64,000 nucleotides of DNA from Pontibacillus chungwhensis BH030062 (GCF_000770675.1 NZ_AVBG01000003.1:1-64000); one strand, 5' to 3'. Shown: positions 9,366-17,942, numbered from the stretch's first letter. A program made the numbers and translations. The notes: generated by a model not told the origin, from the letters alone.

Positions 9366-9641
9366 TATACTGCCGTATTTATAATCATATTCTTTTGCTT
9401 TATCTGGTTTGGAATTTTCATATTCCGTTCGTATAAAAGGCTTGTAAGAAGGCTCTACCTTCTGAATATAATGAAGTTTAGAAAGCTTAGTCATAACGTC
9501 TTCTATTTCGTCCTGATTGACGTATAAAAGAGCATACTTATGTTTTTTCGATGCATGTACTAAATGACCATAACGTTTAATCTGGCGGATATTTTTCATA
9601 TGTTGGAACCATATGACCAATCCTTGTCTCTTTGTAAACAT
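9363..9641 (-). CDS. ylbG: UPF0298 (DUF2129) protein YlbG
   Basis: Small cytoplasmic protein of 92 residues (YlbG family, about 90). The frame is open upstream to 9683, but the ATG at 9641 follows AAAGAGGA at 7 bases and gives MFTKRQGLVIWFQ, the family start. Basic N-terminal half, with the conserved VHASKKHKYALLYV segment in the middle. It is encoded beside ricF (ylbF) in B. subtilis; here an extra plus-strand gene lies between them. Function unknown. Confidence 0.88.
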   Translation of the reverse strand: MFTKRQGLVIWFQHMKNIRQIKRYGHLVHASKKHKYALLYVNQDEIEDVMTKLSKLHYIQKVEPSYKPFIRTEYENSKPDKAKEYDYKYGSI

Positions 9642-9742
9642 AGGGCATCCTCTTTCATAAATGGTTTTAAATAAGTTTAGCAAATATTGCGAAAAGGTTC
9701 AATCGCAGAATAAATATCTTTTGTAACCTGGGGGGAATGAAT

Positions 9743-10066
9743 ATGACAGACGTAGAAAAAGCCTGGCATTTATTCATGGTGACATTAAATCAAGACCCGT
9801 GCACTCTTACATGTTATAAAAAGACAATTACAGGGATCCCTTTTGTTTATGTAAGCCCTTCTTCTCCCAATATTGAAAGAACGATGATTGAAGATAGCCT
9901 TAAGAAGGCTGCTGCTTCTGCCATGAAAGGAAAACGCCTCACCCTCTCTATGAGCTTCGTGAGAGAGCATGAGGCGCTATATGTGTATCGAGTCCGCTTT
10001 CTTGTTCCTCAGCAAAAAATGTTTTGTTGTGGAAACATGTGCATAGACTGTATTCGATTCCAGTAA
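9743..10066 (+). CDS. Cys-rich small protein of unknown function
   Basis: I do not recognise the family. The 107-residue product has six cysteines: a pair near residues 20 and 24 (CTLTC) and a C-terminal cluster CCGNMCIDC, a plausible metal or redox site. An ATG at 9737 is one base after the run GGGGGG, so the ATG at 9743 (7-base spacing) is preferred. It lies between ylbG and ricF on the opposite strand and ends 6 bp from the ricF stop. RicF itself ends in a cysteine cluster that takes part in Fe-S binding, so a shared context is tempting but unproven. Confidence 0.65.
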   Translation: MTDVEKAWHLFMVTLNQDPCTLTCYKKTITGIPFVYVSPSSPNIERTMIEDSLKKAAASAMKGKRLTLSMSFVREHEALYVYRVRFLVPQQKMFCCGNMCIDCIRFQ

Positions 10067-10072
10067 TTTTGG

Positions 10073-10513
10073 TTAAGAGCAGCCACAGCCGCCTCCACTA
10101 CCGCAACCACAACCGCCGCCTGTATCTTGAAATACCGCTCCATCTTTTGGAACTTTAATTTGCGGACTTATGCTTCCGGCTATGATTTGGCTAAGTTCAT
10201 CAAGTAACTTCTGAAGTTCACGTTCAGCTACCTTATAAGCGGCTACATAATCATTCATATCCATATCACGCTTTTTCTGACGTACCGCCTTCATAATTTG
10301 GTTGTAATCAGGATGATATCGACCGAACCTCTCAACCTCTTCATACTGTGTTTTACTATCTTGAAAAGCACGAATCAGGCGCTGAGCCTCTCGATCCCGC
10401 TCCATATCTTGTTTAGCTTGGAGGTATCTTTCATATACATCTGAACCTGATACCAACTTTCCTAACTGTTCACTTTGATCCAGAATTTCAACTGTCTCCG
10501 AAGTAGCTAGCAA
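10073..10513 (-). CDS. ricF: RicF (YlbF), subunit of the RicA-RicF-RicT complex
   Basis: RicF forms the 'Y-complex' with RicA (YmcA) and RicT (YaaT). In B. subtilis this complex binds Fe-S clusters and directs RNase Y to specific mRNAs, and is needed for sporulation, competence and biofilms. The product is a helical YlbF/YmcA domain (about residues 5-115) with the conserved ERFGRYHPDY segment, then a Gly/Cys-rich tail with four cysteines (CGCGSGGGCGCS). The frame is open to a GTG at 10528, but that codon overlaps the ribosome site GGAGGTGA; the TTG at 10513 gives MLATSETVEI, aligning with the B. subtilis start (MYATMES). Length about 146. Confidence 0.93.
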   Translation of the reverse strand: MLATSETVEILDQSEQLGKLVSGSDVYERYLQAKQDMERDREAQRLIRAFQDSKTQYEEVERFGRYHPDYNQIMKAVRQKKRDMDMNDYVAAYKVAERELQKLLDELSQIIAGSISPQIKVPKDGAVFQDTGGGCGCGSGGGCGCS

Positions 10514-10580
10514 GTAAATCACCTCCACTAGCTATTTTACCAAATTCTTTTAGAAAAACGAAATATTTATGAACATTTTT

Positions 10581-10814
10581 TTACTCTTTCATCGCCTGAG
10601 CCATTTGCATAAGCATTTGAACCATTTGCAACTGATTGGTCATCCTCTCCATTTTCTGAGAAGTCGTTTTTCCAAAGAAGTATTTGGCTTCCTCTTCCAT
10701 GTTAGGCAAAACCCCAGGATCACGCGTGATTTTACGATACCATTTGGGATTTTGCCGAATAAAATTGATTAAATCAGGTCGATTATTTAAGTACTGATAA
10801 ACACCTGGTTGCAC
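10581..10814 (-). CDS. ylbE: YlbE-like protein
   Basis: A 77-residue protein of the YlbE-like family, starting MQPGVYQYLNNRPDL with a conserved NPKWYRKITRDP segment. The C-terminal 25 residues are Met/Gln-rich and probably helical. It follows ylbD by 11 bp on the same strand. No known activity. Confidence 0.88.
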   Translation of the reverse strand: MQPGVYQYLNNRPDLINFIRQNPKWYRKITRDPGVLPNMEEEAKYFFGKTTSQKMERMTNQLQMVQMLMQMAQAMKE

Positions 10815-10825
10815 AAGAGCCCTCC

Positions 10826-11251
10826 TTAATCACGGCCAAATCCAAATGGCGATTTTTTTTGGGCGTTTCCTTTAGTAGGATTTGTCTTTTTCATCTCCTG
10901 GAACTGTCCTACAAGATTTTGTATATTTGATATGGCTCCATTTAATTGTTGAATATGACCTTGAACTTTGTTTAAGTCTACATTTTCAATCATATTCATA
11001 AACTGGCCCATCATCTCTTTATTGTTTGTAGAATCTTGAGCTTCTCCCTCTGTTTGTTGATCATTCGTTTTTCCTTGTTCACTTTCCTCAGTAAACTGTT
11101 TCCAGTATGGGTCATCCTCCCCTAACAACACCCACTTTTCATAGTAAGGCTGCCAACTCTCCTGATTATCACGAACATGTTTTATTAACTTTGGGTATCG
11201 TCCAGTAAATTCTTTAAACTCTGCAACAGACGGATGTAAGTTTGAACTCAT
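10826..11251 (-). CDS. ylbD: YlbD-like spore coat protein
   Basis: YlbD family, reported as a spore-coat-associated protein. The 141-residue product starts MSSNLHPSVAEFKEF and contains the family segment KWVLLGEDDPYWK near residue 41. The middle is hydrophilic (Gln/Glu/Asn-rich), followed by a helical stretch and a short basic, Gly/Phe tail. The ATG at 11251 follows GAGGTGG at 6 bases and is preferred to the upstream start at 11266. Co-directional with ylbE, probably one transcript. Confidence 0.85.
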   Translation of the reverse strand: MSSNLHPSVAEFKEFTGRYPKLIKHVRDNQESWQPYYEKWVLLGEDDPYWKQFTEESEQGKTNDQQTEGEAQDSTNNKEMMGQFMNMIENVDLNKVQGHIQQLNGAISNIQNLVGQFQEMKKTNPTKGNAQKKSPFGFGRD

Positions 11252-11322
11252 TCTGTACCACCTCACATTTAGATCTTTCTTTAAGATAGTATATGAGTGA
11301 CAGAAGAGTCGTGTGCATCTGC

Positions 11323-12393
11323 CTAGTAGGGTTGTTCGAGAAAGTTCTGAGTATAGTAGTATCTATAAACACCTACGCCTAGGTGTGTGTAGTTTTCATT
11401 CAATAATGCTTCCCTGTGTCCTGCACTATTCAACCATCCTTCCACAACTGAAGGAGCATCTGGGTACTGAGCTGCAATATTTTCTCCAGCTGAAGCATAT
11501 TGTATCTTACTTTTTCGCAAACGTTCTTCTAAACCGTCTCCATCAAGGGAAATATGAGAAAAATAATTATGGACAGACATATCTTTACTATGTCTGAAAG
11601 CAACCCCAGCAGTTAATTCATCCCAAACTAAGCCTTCTTTACCAAATCGGCTGCGAATCTGGTTTGATATGGCATGGATTTGTTTCTCCATCCCATATTC
11701 AATTGCTTTCCAATCCTCATCCATGACGAGAGGAAGTTCAGGCAGTTGTCCAGAATAAGAGACGTTGTAAGGACGGTGTAAAAGAAGTGTATCATTTGTT
11801 AACAAACGAACAGATGACAAATCATTTGTAATGGAATCGAAGTACAACTGCATAACTACAGTATCATCTAACTTAACAAGAGGACGTTGAATGTAGTCTT
11901 CACTTGTTAAAGTAAAAAGGAAAGACCCCTCACTTGTTACAACTTCGACTTCCTCTTTCAAGGATAGAATCCCTTCAATCTCTTCCCTTGTTTGTCCGAT
12001 CTTAATAGATTCAAGTACCAAAGAAGGACCAATACCATAGACTGATACTACTTTGTTTTGATTCATACCAATTTGGTAATAGTTTTCACCGCTACCATAA
12101 ATCCACCATTTATATCCATAAGGGGTCGGGTCCTTTCGATCAGCCTTTCCTAATAATAATTCTACCTCACTGGCGGTCTTACCAATGAATTCTTTTAAGG
12201 GAATAGAAGAAACCTGACTATTATCTTTAATAGAAGTATGCACTGGAACTGCTAGGCTTCCCTCATTCTTTCCTTTCATTTCTGAGGATGGAGCTACGGA
12301 TTTTTGTGGTACCTCTTTCTTTTCGCTAAAGCCCATTATATACACACCAACGATAAGTGATAAAAAGAAACTAATTGCAAGGGTACTCTTCAA
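11323..12393 (-). CDS. ylbC: CAP-domain protein YlbC
   Basis: A 356-residue exported or membrane-anchored protein: N-terminal hydrophobic segment (about residues 4-22), a CAP-associated N-terminal domain repeated (about 70-215, with KTASEVELLLGKADRKDP), then a C-terminal CAP/SCP domain (about 240-356). The CAP core shows AFRHSKDMS, NYFSH and HREALLNENYTHLGVG, the usual conserved His/Glu face. Same architecture as B. subtilis YlbC and other Bacillus CAP proteins. Bacterial CAP proteins bind cell-wall or lipid ligands, but the role here is unknown. Confidence 0.88.
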   Translation of the reverse strand: MKSTLAISFFLSLIVGVYIMGFSEKKEVPQKSVAPSSEMKGKNEGSLAVPVHTSIKDNSQVSSIPLKEFIGKTASEVELLLGKADRKDPTPYGYKWWIYGSGENYYQIGMNQNKVVSVYGIGPSLVLESIKIGQTREEIEGILSLKEEVEVVTSEGSFLFTLTSEDYIQRPLVKLDDTVVMQLYFDSITNDLSSVRLLTNDTLLLHRPYNVSYSGQLPELPLVMDEDWKAIEYGMEKQIHAISNQIRSRFGKEGLVWDELTAGVAFRHSKDMSVHNYFSHISLDGDGLEERLRKSKIQYASAGENIAAQYPDAPSVVEGWLNSAGHREALLNENYTHLGVGVYRYYYTQNFLEQPY

Positions 12394-12468
12394 GCTCTCA
12401 CGCTCCCTCTATACTGATACTCTAGTATAATGGCACACAAGCTAAAATATGATATAAATCACAGAACG

Positions 12469-12498
12469 AAAAAGCCCCCTCTATCTTAGAGGGGGCTT
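12469..12498 (-). terminator. ylbB terminator
   Basis: 12-bp stem AAGCCCCCTCTA / TAGAGGGGGCTT with a 3-base loop; a U5 run follows on the minus strand. Confidence 0.85.
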
Positions 12499-12506
12499 AA
12501 AACGTA

Positions 12507-12935
12507 TTAATGAAGTTCTGGACGCTCAGAAATTTCTTCTAATGCATGTCCAGCTGCTTCATTGGATTTTTGATCTAATGAAAGATCTCCAAGAGATACA
12601 ATACCTACAAGCTTCCCATTTTCAACTATAGGCAACCGACGAATTTGTTTATCTGCCATTAAGTCTCCAGCTTCTGTAACAGACGTTTCAGGGGTCACAG
12701 AAACCATATGATCACTCATAACCTTTTTAATTGCTGTTGAACCTGAATGCTTTCCTGCATAACCTCTTATGACAAGGTCACGGTCTGTTACCATTCCTAA
12801 AAGGTTTTGTTGATTATCACATACAGGAATCGACCCTACATTACGTTCCTTCATTTTAACCGCAGCCTCATAAAGAGTGTCATCTGATGTGCAACATGCT
12901 ACATCTGTTGTCATAATATCTCGAACTGATTTCAT
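12507..12935 (-). CDS. ylbB: CBS-domain pair protein YlbB
   Basis: A stand-alone pair of CBS domains (about residues 1-60 and 70-130) in 142 residues. Each repeat has the typical start (VRDIMTTDV, IKKVMSDHMVSV) and ends with a nucleotide-contact loop (GMVTDRDLV, GIVSLGDLS). Such proteins usually sense adenine nucleotides; no partner domain is present. The ATG at 12935 follows GGAGGAGA at 5 bases and is preferred over 12974. Orthologue of B. subtilis ylbB by sequence type and position. Confidence 0.88.
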   Translation of the reverse strand: MKSVRDIMTTDVACCTSDDTLYEAAVKMKERNVGSIPVCDNQQNLLGMVTDRDLVIRGYAGKHSGSTAIKKVMSDHMVSVTPETSVTEAGDLMADKQIRRLPIVENGKLVGIVSLGDLSLDQKSNEAAGHALEEISERPELH

Positions 12936-13069
12936 CCAAATCTCCTCCGTTCGTTGTATTCTTGGATGCCTCAATAATCATCCCACGTTTTAATGTGTCC
13001 TAATTTAAATATTTCTTGCATGATACTTGGATGGATTTGATTTTTATCATTAGTTATTACAGTCCCCGA

Positions 13070-13129
13070 GCCTGCCCTGACGTTAATTAGTTGAACGGGC
13101 CCGCTTATTGTAGTTACTCATGAGCCTCC
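13070..13129. repeat. Fragment of composite palindromic repeat (copy A)
   Basis: About 60 bp matches the end of the alpha palindrome plus the linker of the copies at 48749 and 60621: CAGTCCCC, AGCCTGCCCTGA, then AAT...TGAACGG, GCTTATT and AGTT. No partner arm is found upstream, so this is a broken copy in the divergent gap between ylbB and yugN. The rest of this 380-bp gap has only the yugN promoter. Confidence 0.7.
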
Positions 13130-13239
13130 TGCCTTCCATCTAAACAAGCTAATACGGGAGATTTATATCGCCAATACAATGATTTGCATAAGTGAAATAC
13201 AAACAAATGAACGTCAAGTTACTTTTTATAGGTAAATAA

Positions 13240-13268
13240 TTGCAAGTTGGGCGACTTTTTTATATGAT
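13240..13268 (+). promoter_or_regulatory. Probable promoter of yugN
   Basis: TTGCAA (13240-13245) and TATGAT (13263-13268) with 17 bp between them, about 48 bp upstream of the yugN ATG. Confidence 0.45.
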
Positions 13269-13315
13269 TAAGTAAGAACACGTTTACATAAAGACATGAT
13301 GCGAGGTGGAAACAC

Positions 13316-13771
13316 ATGAGAATTGAAGGTAAAGGTATTGAAGGCGCAATCGTGGAACTGAAGAAATTAGACCACTTGATGAAGAAAGCTGGGTTTGTCA
13401 GAGGCGGACAATGGGACTACGAACGTGTAACTTACGATTATAAAATTAATACTGCAACAAAAGGCGAAACGTACTATTTACGCGTGCAAGGGTATGCGCT
13501 TGAAGGTGACGTAGATAAGCATGACGCAACTATGCAGCTGTTAACCCCTCTCCTAGGAAAACACTATTATCCTCACGGCGTAGAATACGGCGACGGGGAA
13601 GATTTTCCTGATACACTTGTAGACAAAAGCAATAAAGTCTTAGATCGCGTCAAAGACATGATTGACGAATTCCAAAATGAACATTTGCTTGACCGAGCTA
13701 AGAAGCTTATTGATCAATATCAATTTGACGGCGCAAAAGAGATGCTTGAAAAATACCAGAAGAATAATTAA
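13316..13771 (+). CDS. yugN: YugN-like protein
   Basis: A soluble 151-residue protein of the YugN-like family, recognisable by WDYERVTYDYKI (about 35-46), YYLRVQGYALEGDV (about 54-67) and HYYPHGVEYGDGE (about 85-97). The C-terminal 45 residues are charged and helical. Function unknown. Good ribosome site (GCGAGGTGG). It shares a convergent terminator with mscL. Confidence 0.85.
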   Translation: MRIEGKGIEGAIVELKKLDHLMKKAGFVRGGQWDYERVTYDYKINTATKGETYYLRVQGYALEGDVDKHDATMQLLTPLLGKHYYPHGVEYGDGEDFPDTLVDKSNKVLDRVKDMIDEFQNEHLLDRAKKLIDQYQFDGAKEMLEKYQKNN

Positions 13772-13775
13772 AGGG

Positions 13776-13812
13776 TTAGACTGTTAACGATTAGAATCGT
13801 TAGCAGTCTTTT
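13776..13812. terminator. Shared yugN/mscL terminator
   Basis: GACTG and TAACGATT arms pair with AATCGTTA and CAGTC around a 2-4 base loop, followed by T4. The mscL stop lies inside the hairpin. Confidence 0.75.
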
Positions 13813-14248
13813 CCTTATGCTCTTGAATATGAATAATTGGTGATTTCTTTATTCCTCCTTTATTTTCTGACTGTTCTTTAATGATATCTCTAATATCACC
13901 TAATATTTGATCAGTCGTCTCTTTCTGAAACTGAACTTGTCCTTTTGACTCCCCTTTAAGCTTTAAAATCACTTTAAGAAACAGGAAAATAGCAAATGTA
14001 ATGATAAAAAAGTCGACTGCGGACTGTAGGAATGCGCCATACTGGATGTATACGGTTCCTTTACCTAAGGTAAATTGAACGTGGAGTGCTTGGAGGTTTA
14101 CGCCCCCCATTAATAAACCAACAATAGGCATTACGATGTCGTCTACAAGTGATTCAATAATTTTCCCAAATGCTCCTCCAATGACAACAGCAATAGATAG
14201 ATCAAGCACGTTTCCTTTTGTAGCAAAGGTTTTAAATTGTTTCCACAT
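13784..14248 (-). CDS. mscL: Large-conductance mechanosensitive channel MscL
   Basis: Homopentameric channel that opens under membrane tension and releases solutes after hypo-osmotic shock. The product has TM1 with VLDLSIAVVIGGAFGKI (about 14-30), the periplasmic loop, TM2 (about 70-92) and the charged C-terminal helix. At 154 residues it is slightly longer than the usual 130-150, with a His/Lys-rich extra tail. The ATG at 14248, 7 bases after AAGGGGGA, gives the family start MWKQFKTFATKGNV; an upstream ATG at 14272 is less likely. Fits an organism exposed to salt shifts. Confidence 0.95.
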   Translation of the reverse strand: MWKQFKTFATKGNVLDLSIAVVIGGAFGKIIESLVDDIVMPIVGLLMGGVNLQALHVQFTLGKGTVYIQYGAFLQSAVDFFIITFAIFLFLKVILKLKGESKGQVQFQKETTDQILGDIRDIIKEQSENKGGIKKSPIIHIQEHKEKTANDSNR

Positions 14249-14392
14249 GGACGCTCCCCCTTCTCGTTCCATCGTATGTATATTTACAATAAGACATGTA
14301 TCCTATTTAAGTTTTTTAACTGTTCAAAAGAATATGTTCATGCTATATTTTCATTATGAGAGTGTTGATTGAAAGGAGCTTCTGAAAGCAAA

Positions 14393-15451
14393 TTGTTCCG
14401 TTATATGAGTAAAAAACATTGGATCCTGATTTTCCTAACCATCATCTTAGTCATTGGGGCATATTTTATATTGCCTGTATCCTTGCCACTTTTACTGGCA
14501 TTCTTTACAGCTTTATTCTTAAATCCATTAGTACGATGGTTACAGTACAAATTTCGCTTTAAGCGAAAACTATCCGTGATTATTGTCTACATTACATTTT
14601 TAATTATTATGGGACTAGTAGGGTCCCTACTAGTAACAAAAGCCGTAACACAGGTTATAAACATTGCAAATAACGCTCCTGTCTATTTTGAACAAGTGGA
14701 AGAGTTCTTTGATGAGAGAGCAAAAGACACAAATCAATTCGTTGAACGGTTCCCGACAACTGTTGTTGAAGAAGTAAGTGGCACTTTAAAAGAGAAGTTT
14801 GATACATATACAAGCGAATATAAAGTGGACGACCAGTTAAAGAAAATAGGGAATTTCCTGGCTGAGATTCCAAACTATTTAGTCAGTTTCCTAGTATACT
14901 TAATTGCTCTGTTCTTGTTTATGTTAGAGATACCAAAACTGAAAGCGAAAGCTTATGATCACATGACATCTAAAACAGCTGAGAAAGTACGTTTTATGAA
15001 CAGTCGTCTTTCTTATGTCGTGTTTGGATTTCTAAAAGCTCAATTTTTAGTCAGTATCATCATCTTTGTCGTATCTTTAATAGGCTTGCTTTATATTTCT
15101 CCAAAAGTTGCTATCCTCATGTCCCTGATTATTTGGGCAATAGATTTCGTCCCTATTATTGGTTCAATTGCGGTACTTGGGCCTTGGGCACTTTACGCCT
15201 TTATTGTTGGTGACATTGCTATGGGAACGCAACTTTCAATATTAGCAATCGTCCTCTTGGCAATTAGACGAACTGTAGAACCGAAAGTTATGGGACGGCA
15301 CATCGGGCTCTCTCCTTTAGCTACACTAATTGCAATGTACCTTGGGTTAAAACTAATTGGCGTATTAGGATTCTTTATTGGTCCTTTCATTGTAATTGCC
15401 TTTAACTCAGCGAAAGAAGCTGGAATTATTAAGTTTAACTATAAGATATAA
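14393..15451 (+). CDS. AI-2E/PerM family permease
   Basis: Polytopic membrane protein of about 352-360 residues in the AI-2E transporter (PerM/DUF20) family: two N-terminal transmembrane segments, a soluble region (about 80-165), then five or six transmembrane segments including the conserved IDFVPIIGS and GRHIGLSPLATL motifs. B. subtilis relatives include YdbI, YrrI, YtvI and YueF; some members are Na+/H+ antiporters, so AI-2 export should not be assumed. The start is uncertain: AAAGGAG at 14372-14378 lies downstream of the first in-frame TTG (14369) and 14 bases before TTG 14393; ATG 14408 lacks a ribosome site. Confidence 0.85.
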   Translation: MFRYMSKKHWILIFLTIILVIGAYFILPVSLPLLLAFFTALFLNPLVRWLQYKFRFKRKLSVIIVYITFLIIMGLVGSLLVTKAVTQVINIANNAPVYFEQVEEFFDERAKDTNQFVERFPTTVVEEVSGTLKEKFDTYTSEYKVDDQLKKIGNFLAEIPNYLVSFLVYLIALFLFMLEIPKLKAKAYDHMTSKTAEKVRFMNSRLSYVVFGFLKAQFLVSIIIFVVSLIGLLYISPKVAILMSLIIWAIDFVPIIGSIAVLGPWALYAFIVGDIAMGTQLSILAIVLLAIRRTVEPKVMGRHIGLSPLATLIAMYLGLKLIGVLGFFIGPFIVIAFNSAKEAGIIKFNYKI

Positions 15452-15453
15452 AT

Positions 15454-15492
15454 AAAAAGGTGTTATAGCCATTAGGGCCATAACACCTTTTT
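15454..15492. terminator. Bidirectional terminator
   Basis: AAAAAGGTGTTAT paired with ATAACACCTTTTT, with an inner GCC/GGC, between the permease gene and the convergent GNAT gene. Confidence 0.85.
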
Positions 15493-15498
15493 ATTTTT

Positions 15499-16014
15499 CT
15501 ATTTTTGCCAAGAGGTTTTTTTATGAGTTTCAAAAACAATTAAACCATCTTCTTCGCCTGTACGTTTAAATCCATTTGCTTCAAGTACCTTACAAGAAGG
15601 AACGTTCTGTGATGTACATGTTGCAGCAATCGTATCTACTCCTTCTTGAGAAAACGCCCAGTGAACCATAGAATCTATTGCTTCTTTGGCGTACCCTTGA
15701 TTACGATGAATATTGGAGATGAAATATCCAATTTCCACCACACCATCAACAGGCTTTCCTTTAAAGCCTATGTCCCCTATGACCATATCTTTATGTTTAT
15801 GTAAGATGATCCAAGGACCAAATCCATATTCATTACGATCGTTTTCTAAAGCTTCTACATATATAGGAAGCATTGCCTTTAGCCCATCATCCGGCCATAA
15901 AGAATCGTATTTGACACTGAGCCAGTCTGGGTAACTCTCTGGGCTAACCATCAGCTGCTGAGCCTGTGAGATCGTTATAGGCGTCATCATTAAACGCTGA
16001 TTTTCTATATTCAT
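15499..16014 (-). CDS. GNAT-family N-acetyltransferase (RimJ/RimL type)
   Basis: An acetyl-CoA-dependent transferase of 171 residues. The acetyl-CoA loop is visible as NIHRNQGYAKEA (about 113-124), preceded by the beta strand VEIGYFIS, and the family C-terminal pattern NVPSCKVLEANGFKRTGEE follows. The ATG at 16014 is 7 bases after GAAAGGTGG. Substrate unknown; RimJ/RimL-type members acetylate protein N-termini or small molecules. Stands alone, convergent with the permease gene. Confidence 0.85.
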   Translation of the reverse strand: MNIENQRLMMTPITISQAQQLMVSPESYPDWLSVKYDSLWPDDGLKAMLPIYVEALENDRNEYGFGPWIILHKHKDMVIGDIGFKGKPVDGVVEIGYFISNIHRNQGYAKEAIDSMVHWAFSQEGVDTIAATCTSQNVPSCKVLEANGFKRTGEEDGLIVFETHKKTSWQK

Positions 16015-16338
16015 TGTGTAGCCACCTTTCATTTAAAAGTAGTCGGAAATCATTCAGGTCCATTATGTATGTAACTGCTTCTTCCTTTACTACTCTTACC
16101 TTTTATCTCAATAAGTTAAACCAAATCACTTGTCTTTTACTCATATTATTTTAAACAGAGACCTAGCCTTACCTACTTTTCTTTTTTTAAATTAACGCTC
16201 GTTTCATGTTTGTTGATGTTGTTTAACCTCTTCTACATAAGACTTTTTGAATACTCTATGTTAAGATATGTCACCAGGAAAGGACCGTTACGTTTATGGT
16301 CAACTGCCTTTTTCAAAGAAACCTATGTCTTCTAACAT
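16015..16338. other. Non-coding gap upstream of the GNAT gene
   Basis: About 320 AT-rich bases with no supported gene, repeat copy or clear promoter on either strand. Confidence 0.5.
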
Positions 16339-16374
16339 AAAAAACCTTCTACCTATTTAATAATAGATAGAAGG
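16339..16374 (-). terminator. Terminator of the cta operon
   Basis: CCTTCTA...TAGAAGG arms with an inner CTATT/AATAG, preceded by A6 (U6 on the minus strand). It lies directly after the DUF420 gene stop. Confidence 0.75.
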
Positions 16375-16380
16375 AACCCA

Positions 16381-16842
16381 CTAAATACCAAGGATAGCTT
16401 TTAACATGCTGGTTGTTTCTCCACCACTATAAATGACATAAAGAAGCAAGTATACGGCAACCCCTGTTATTGCAGTAAAGAACCATATTACGCTTGTAAT
16501 TGGTCCAAGTTTGCGGTGTTTAGTAATGTTCCGTTTAAAGGCTAAAACGAGTGTAACAATACCAAAAACTCCACCAGTTGTGGCCAAAATGATATGGAAA
16601 ATCAAAAACAGCGTATAATAGATTTTAATATCATCTGGTCCTCCAAAGCTTGTGTTCCCCACAAAAATCGTTCTTGAAAGATAGATAATAAAAAATGTAA
16701 GCGCACTAACAGCCCCTGCAATCATAACCCGTTTGTGCGCCACAACATTACCCTTTGCAATGAGCACCCAGCCAATAGCGATAAAAATCGCACTGATTAC
16801 AATAAAGGCGGTACTAATAGTAGGTAAAATTGGTAACATCAT
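16381..16842 (-). CDS. yozB: DUF420 protein, cytochrome aa3/caa3 maturation factor (YozB/CtaM-like)
   Basis: Membrane protein of 153 residues with four hydrophobic segments and conserved histidines (AHKR near 36, FHI near 83, KHRKLG near 109). DUF420 family; the S. aureus homologue CtaM and B. subtilis YozB are needed to make active heme-copper oxidase. Downstream of ctaG on the same strand, which strongly supports an oxidase-assembly role. A terminator sits between it and ctaG, so it may also have its own promoter. Confidence 0.85.
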   Translation of the reverse strand: MMLPILPTISTAFIVISAIFIAIGWVLIAKGNVVAHKRVMIAGAVSALTFFIIYLSRTIFVGNTSFGGPDDIKIYYTLFLIFHIILATTGGVFGIVTLVLAFKRNITKHRKLGPITSVIWFFTAITGVAVYLLLYVIYSGGETTSMLKAILGI

Positions 16843-16889
16843 CGATTCCCCCCATACTCCTCTAATGAAACATTTCTCTATTATGTAAG

Positions 16890-16918
16890 AAAAAACTCCT
16901 CTCTCTCGAAGAGGAGTT
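16890..16918 (-). terminator. ctaG terminator
   Basis: 9-bp stem AACTCCTCT / AGAGGAGTT, then U5 on the minus strand. Confidence 0.8.
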
Positions 16919-16922
16919 ATAC

Positions 16923-17813
16923 TTAGTTCGACTCACTTGGTAGCGGATCAATGTTGGTGCTCTCTTTATTAAACCAAGAGAAGAAGATAATCGCCAAAAT
17001 CGTACCATATACAATTTCTTGTGTTATTTTCATAATAATACCACCTGTCGCTTGGTCTTCGCGAATTGACATTGATGAAAAGATTTCAGGTCCACTTAAG
17101 GATAGTCCATCTAACACACCAGGTGGAACACAAAGCTTCATAGCTTCAGCCCAAGACGAAGGATCGCTATATGTGCTATACAGAGAAGTCTCCGCAAAAA
17201 TAATAAGACCACAAGCTGGTGTTATTAAAACTCCATTAGCAAAGATGAAGCCAATTTTTAGTAATGGCGACAACGTATCTAATTTTTCTAACGGAGCAAA
17301 AATGGGGAGCCAAACTAGAAATGCAGTCACAAGTATAACCGTCGTAACCACCGCATGTGCCATTGCATTTGATTTAGTAAAATCAAATACTACAGGTATG
17401 TGATATAAAGAGAACAGACCATTAAATAGCAGCAAAGCAATAAGCGGCTTTGCTAAGAGATACAATACATTCTTCAAGATCGGAACGGAGAATAATTTCT
17501 CCCACACCCATGAGGGCAACCCTTTTATAATTAAGATGGGAAACACTAAGTAATATAAAGCCATTTGCAACATATGTGCTGTAAATAAAATATGTCCTAG
17601 CAAATCAACAGGAGAACCTTTGATAACATAAAGAAGCACTAACCCTGTATAAAACATGCCTTGTTGCACATTAGTAGGCTTTTGATATTGCCCAAAACGC
17701 TCCCTTAATGGACCTGTTAACAGAAAATACAACACGCCCAAAGTTACGACAAACAAGAAGTAATAAGGACTCCATAGAGCTCTAAAACCAAATATTTGTA
17801 TTTCTAACCACAT
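16923..17813 (-). CDS. ctaG: Cytochrome c oxidase assembly factor CtaG
   Basis: Polytopic membrane protein of 296 residues with about seven hydrophobic segments, caa3-type CtaG family. It contains conserved HILFTAHMLQMALYY (about 74-88), a likely metal-ligand His/Met helix, and GLSLSGPEI later. In B. subtilis ctaG is required for active caa3 oxidase, probably in copper-centre formation. Last gene of the ctaCDEFG order, about 170 bp after ctaF. Confidence 0.93.
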   Translation of the reverse strand: MWLEIQIFGFRALWSPYYFLFVVTLGVLYFLLTGPLRERFGQYQKPTNVQQGMFYTGLVLLYVIKGSPVDLLGHILFTAHMLQMALYYLVFPILIIKGLPSWVWEKLFSVPILKNVLYLLAKPLIALLLFNGLFSLYHIPVVFDFTKSNAMAHAVVTTVILVTAFLVWLPIFAPLEKLDTLSPLLKIGFIFANGVLITPACGLIIFAETSLYSTYSDPSSWAEAMKLCVPPGVLDGLSLSGPEIFSSMSIREDQATGGIIMKITQEIVYGTILAIIFFSWFNKESTNIDPLPSESN

Positions 17814-17942
17814 TTATCTCACTCCATGTATCTGTCTTAGGTGTACAACCTATCACCATTATACCTTACTTTCCACCAAAAACCCACGTCGTTCCTCACA
17901 TAAGAGTGACAAGTGTTTGACAAATTGCTAATTATGAATAAC

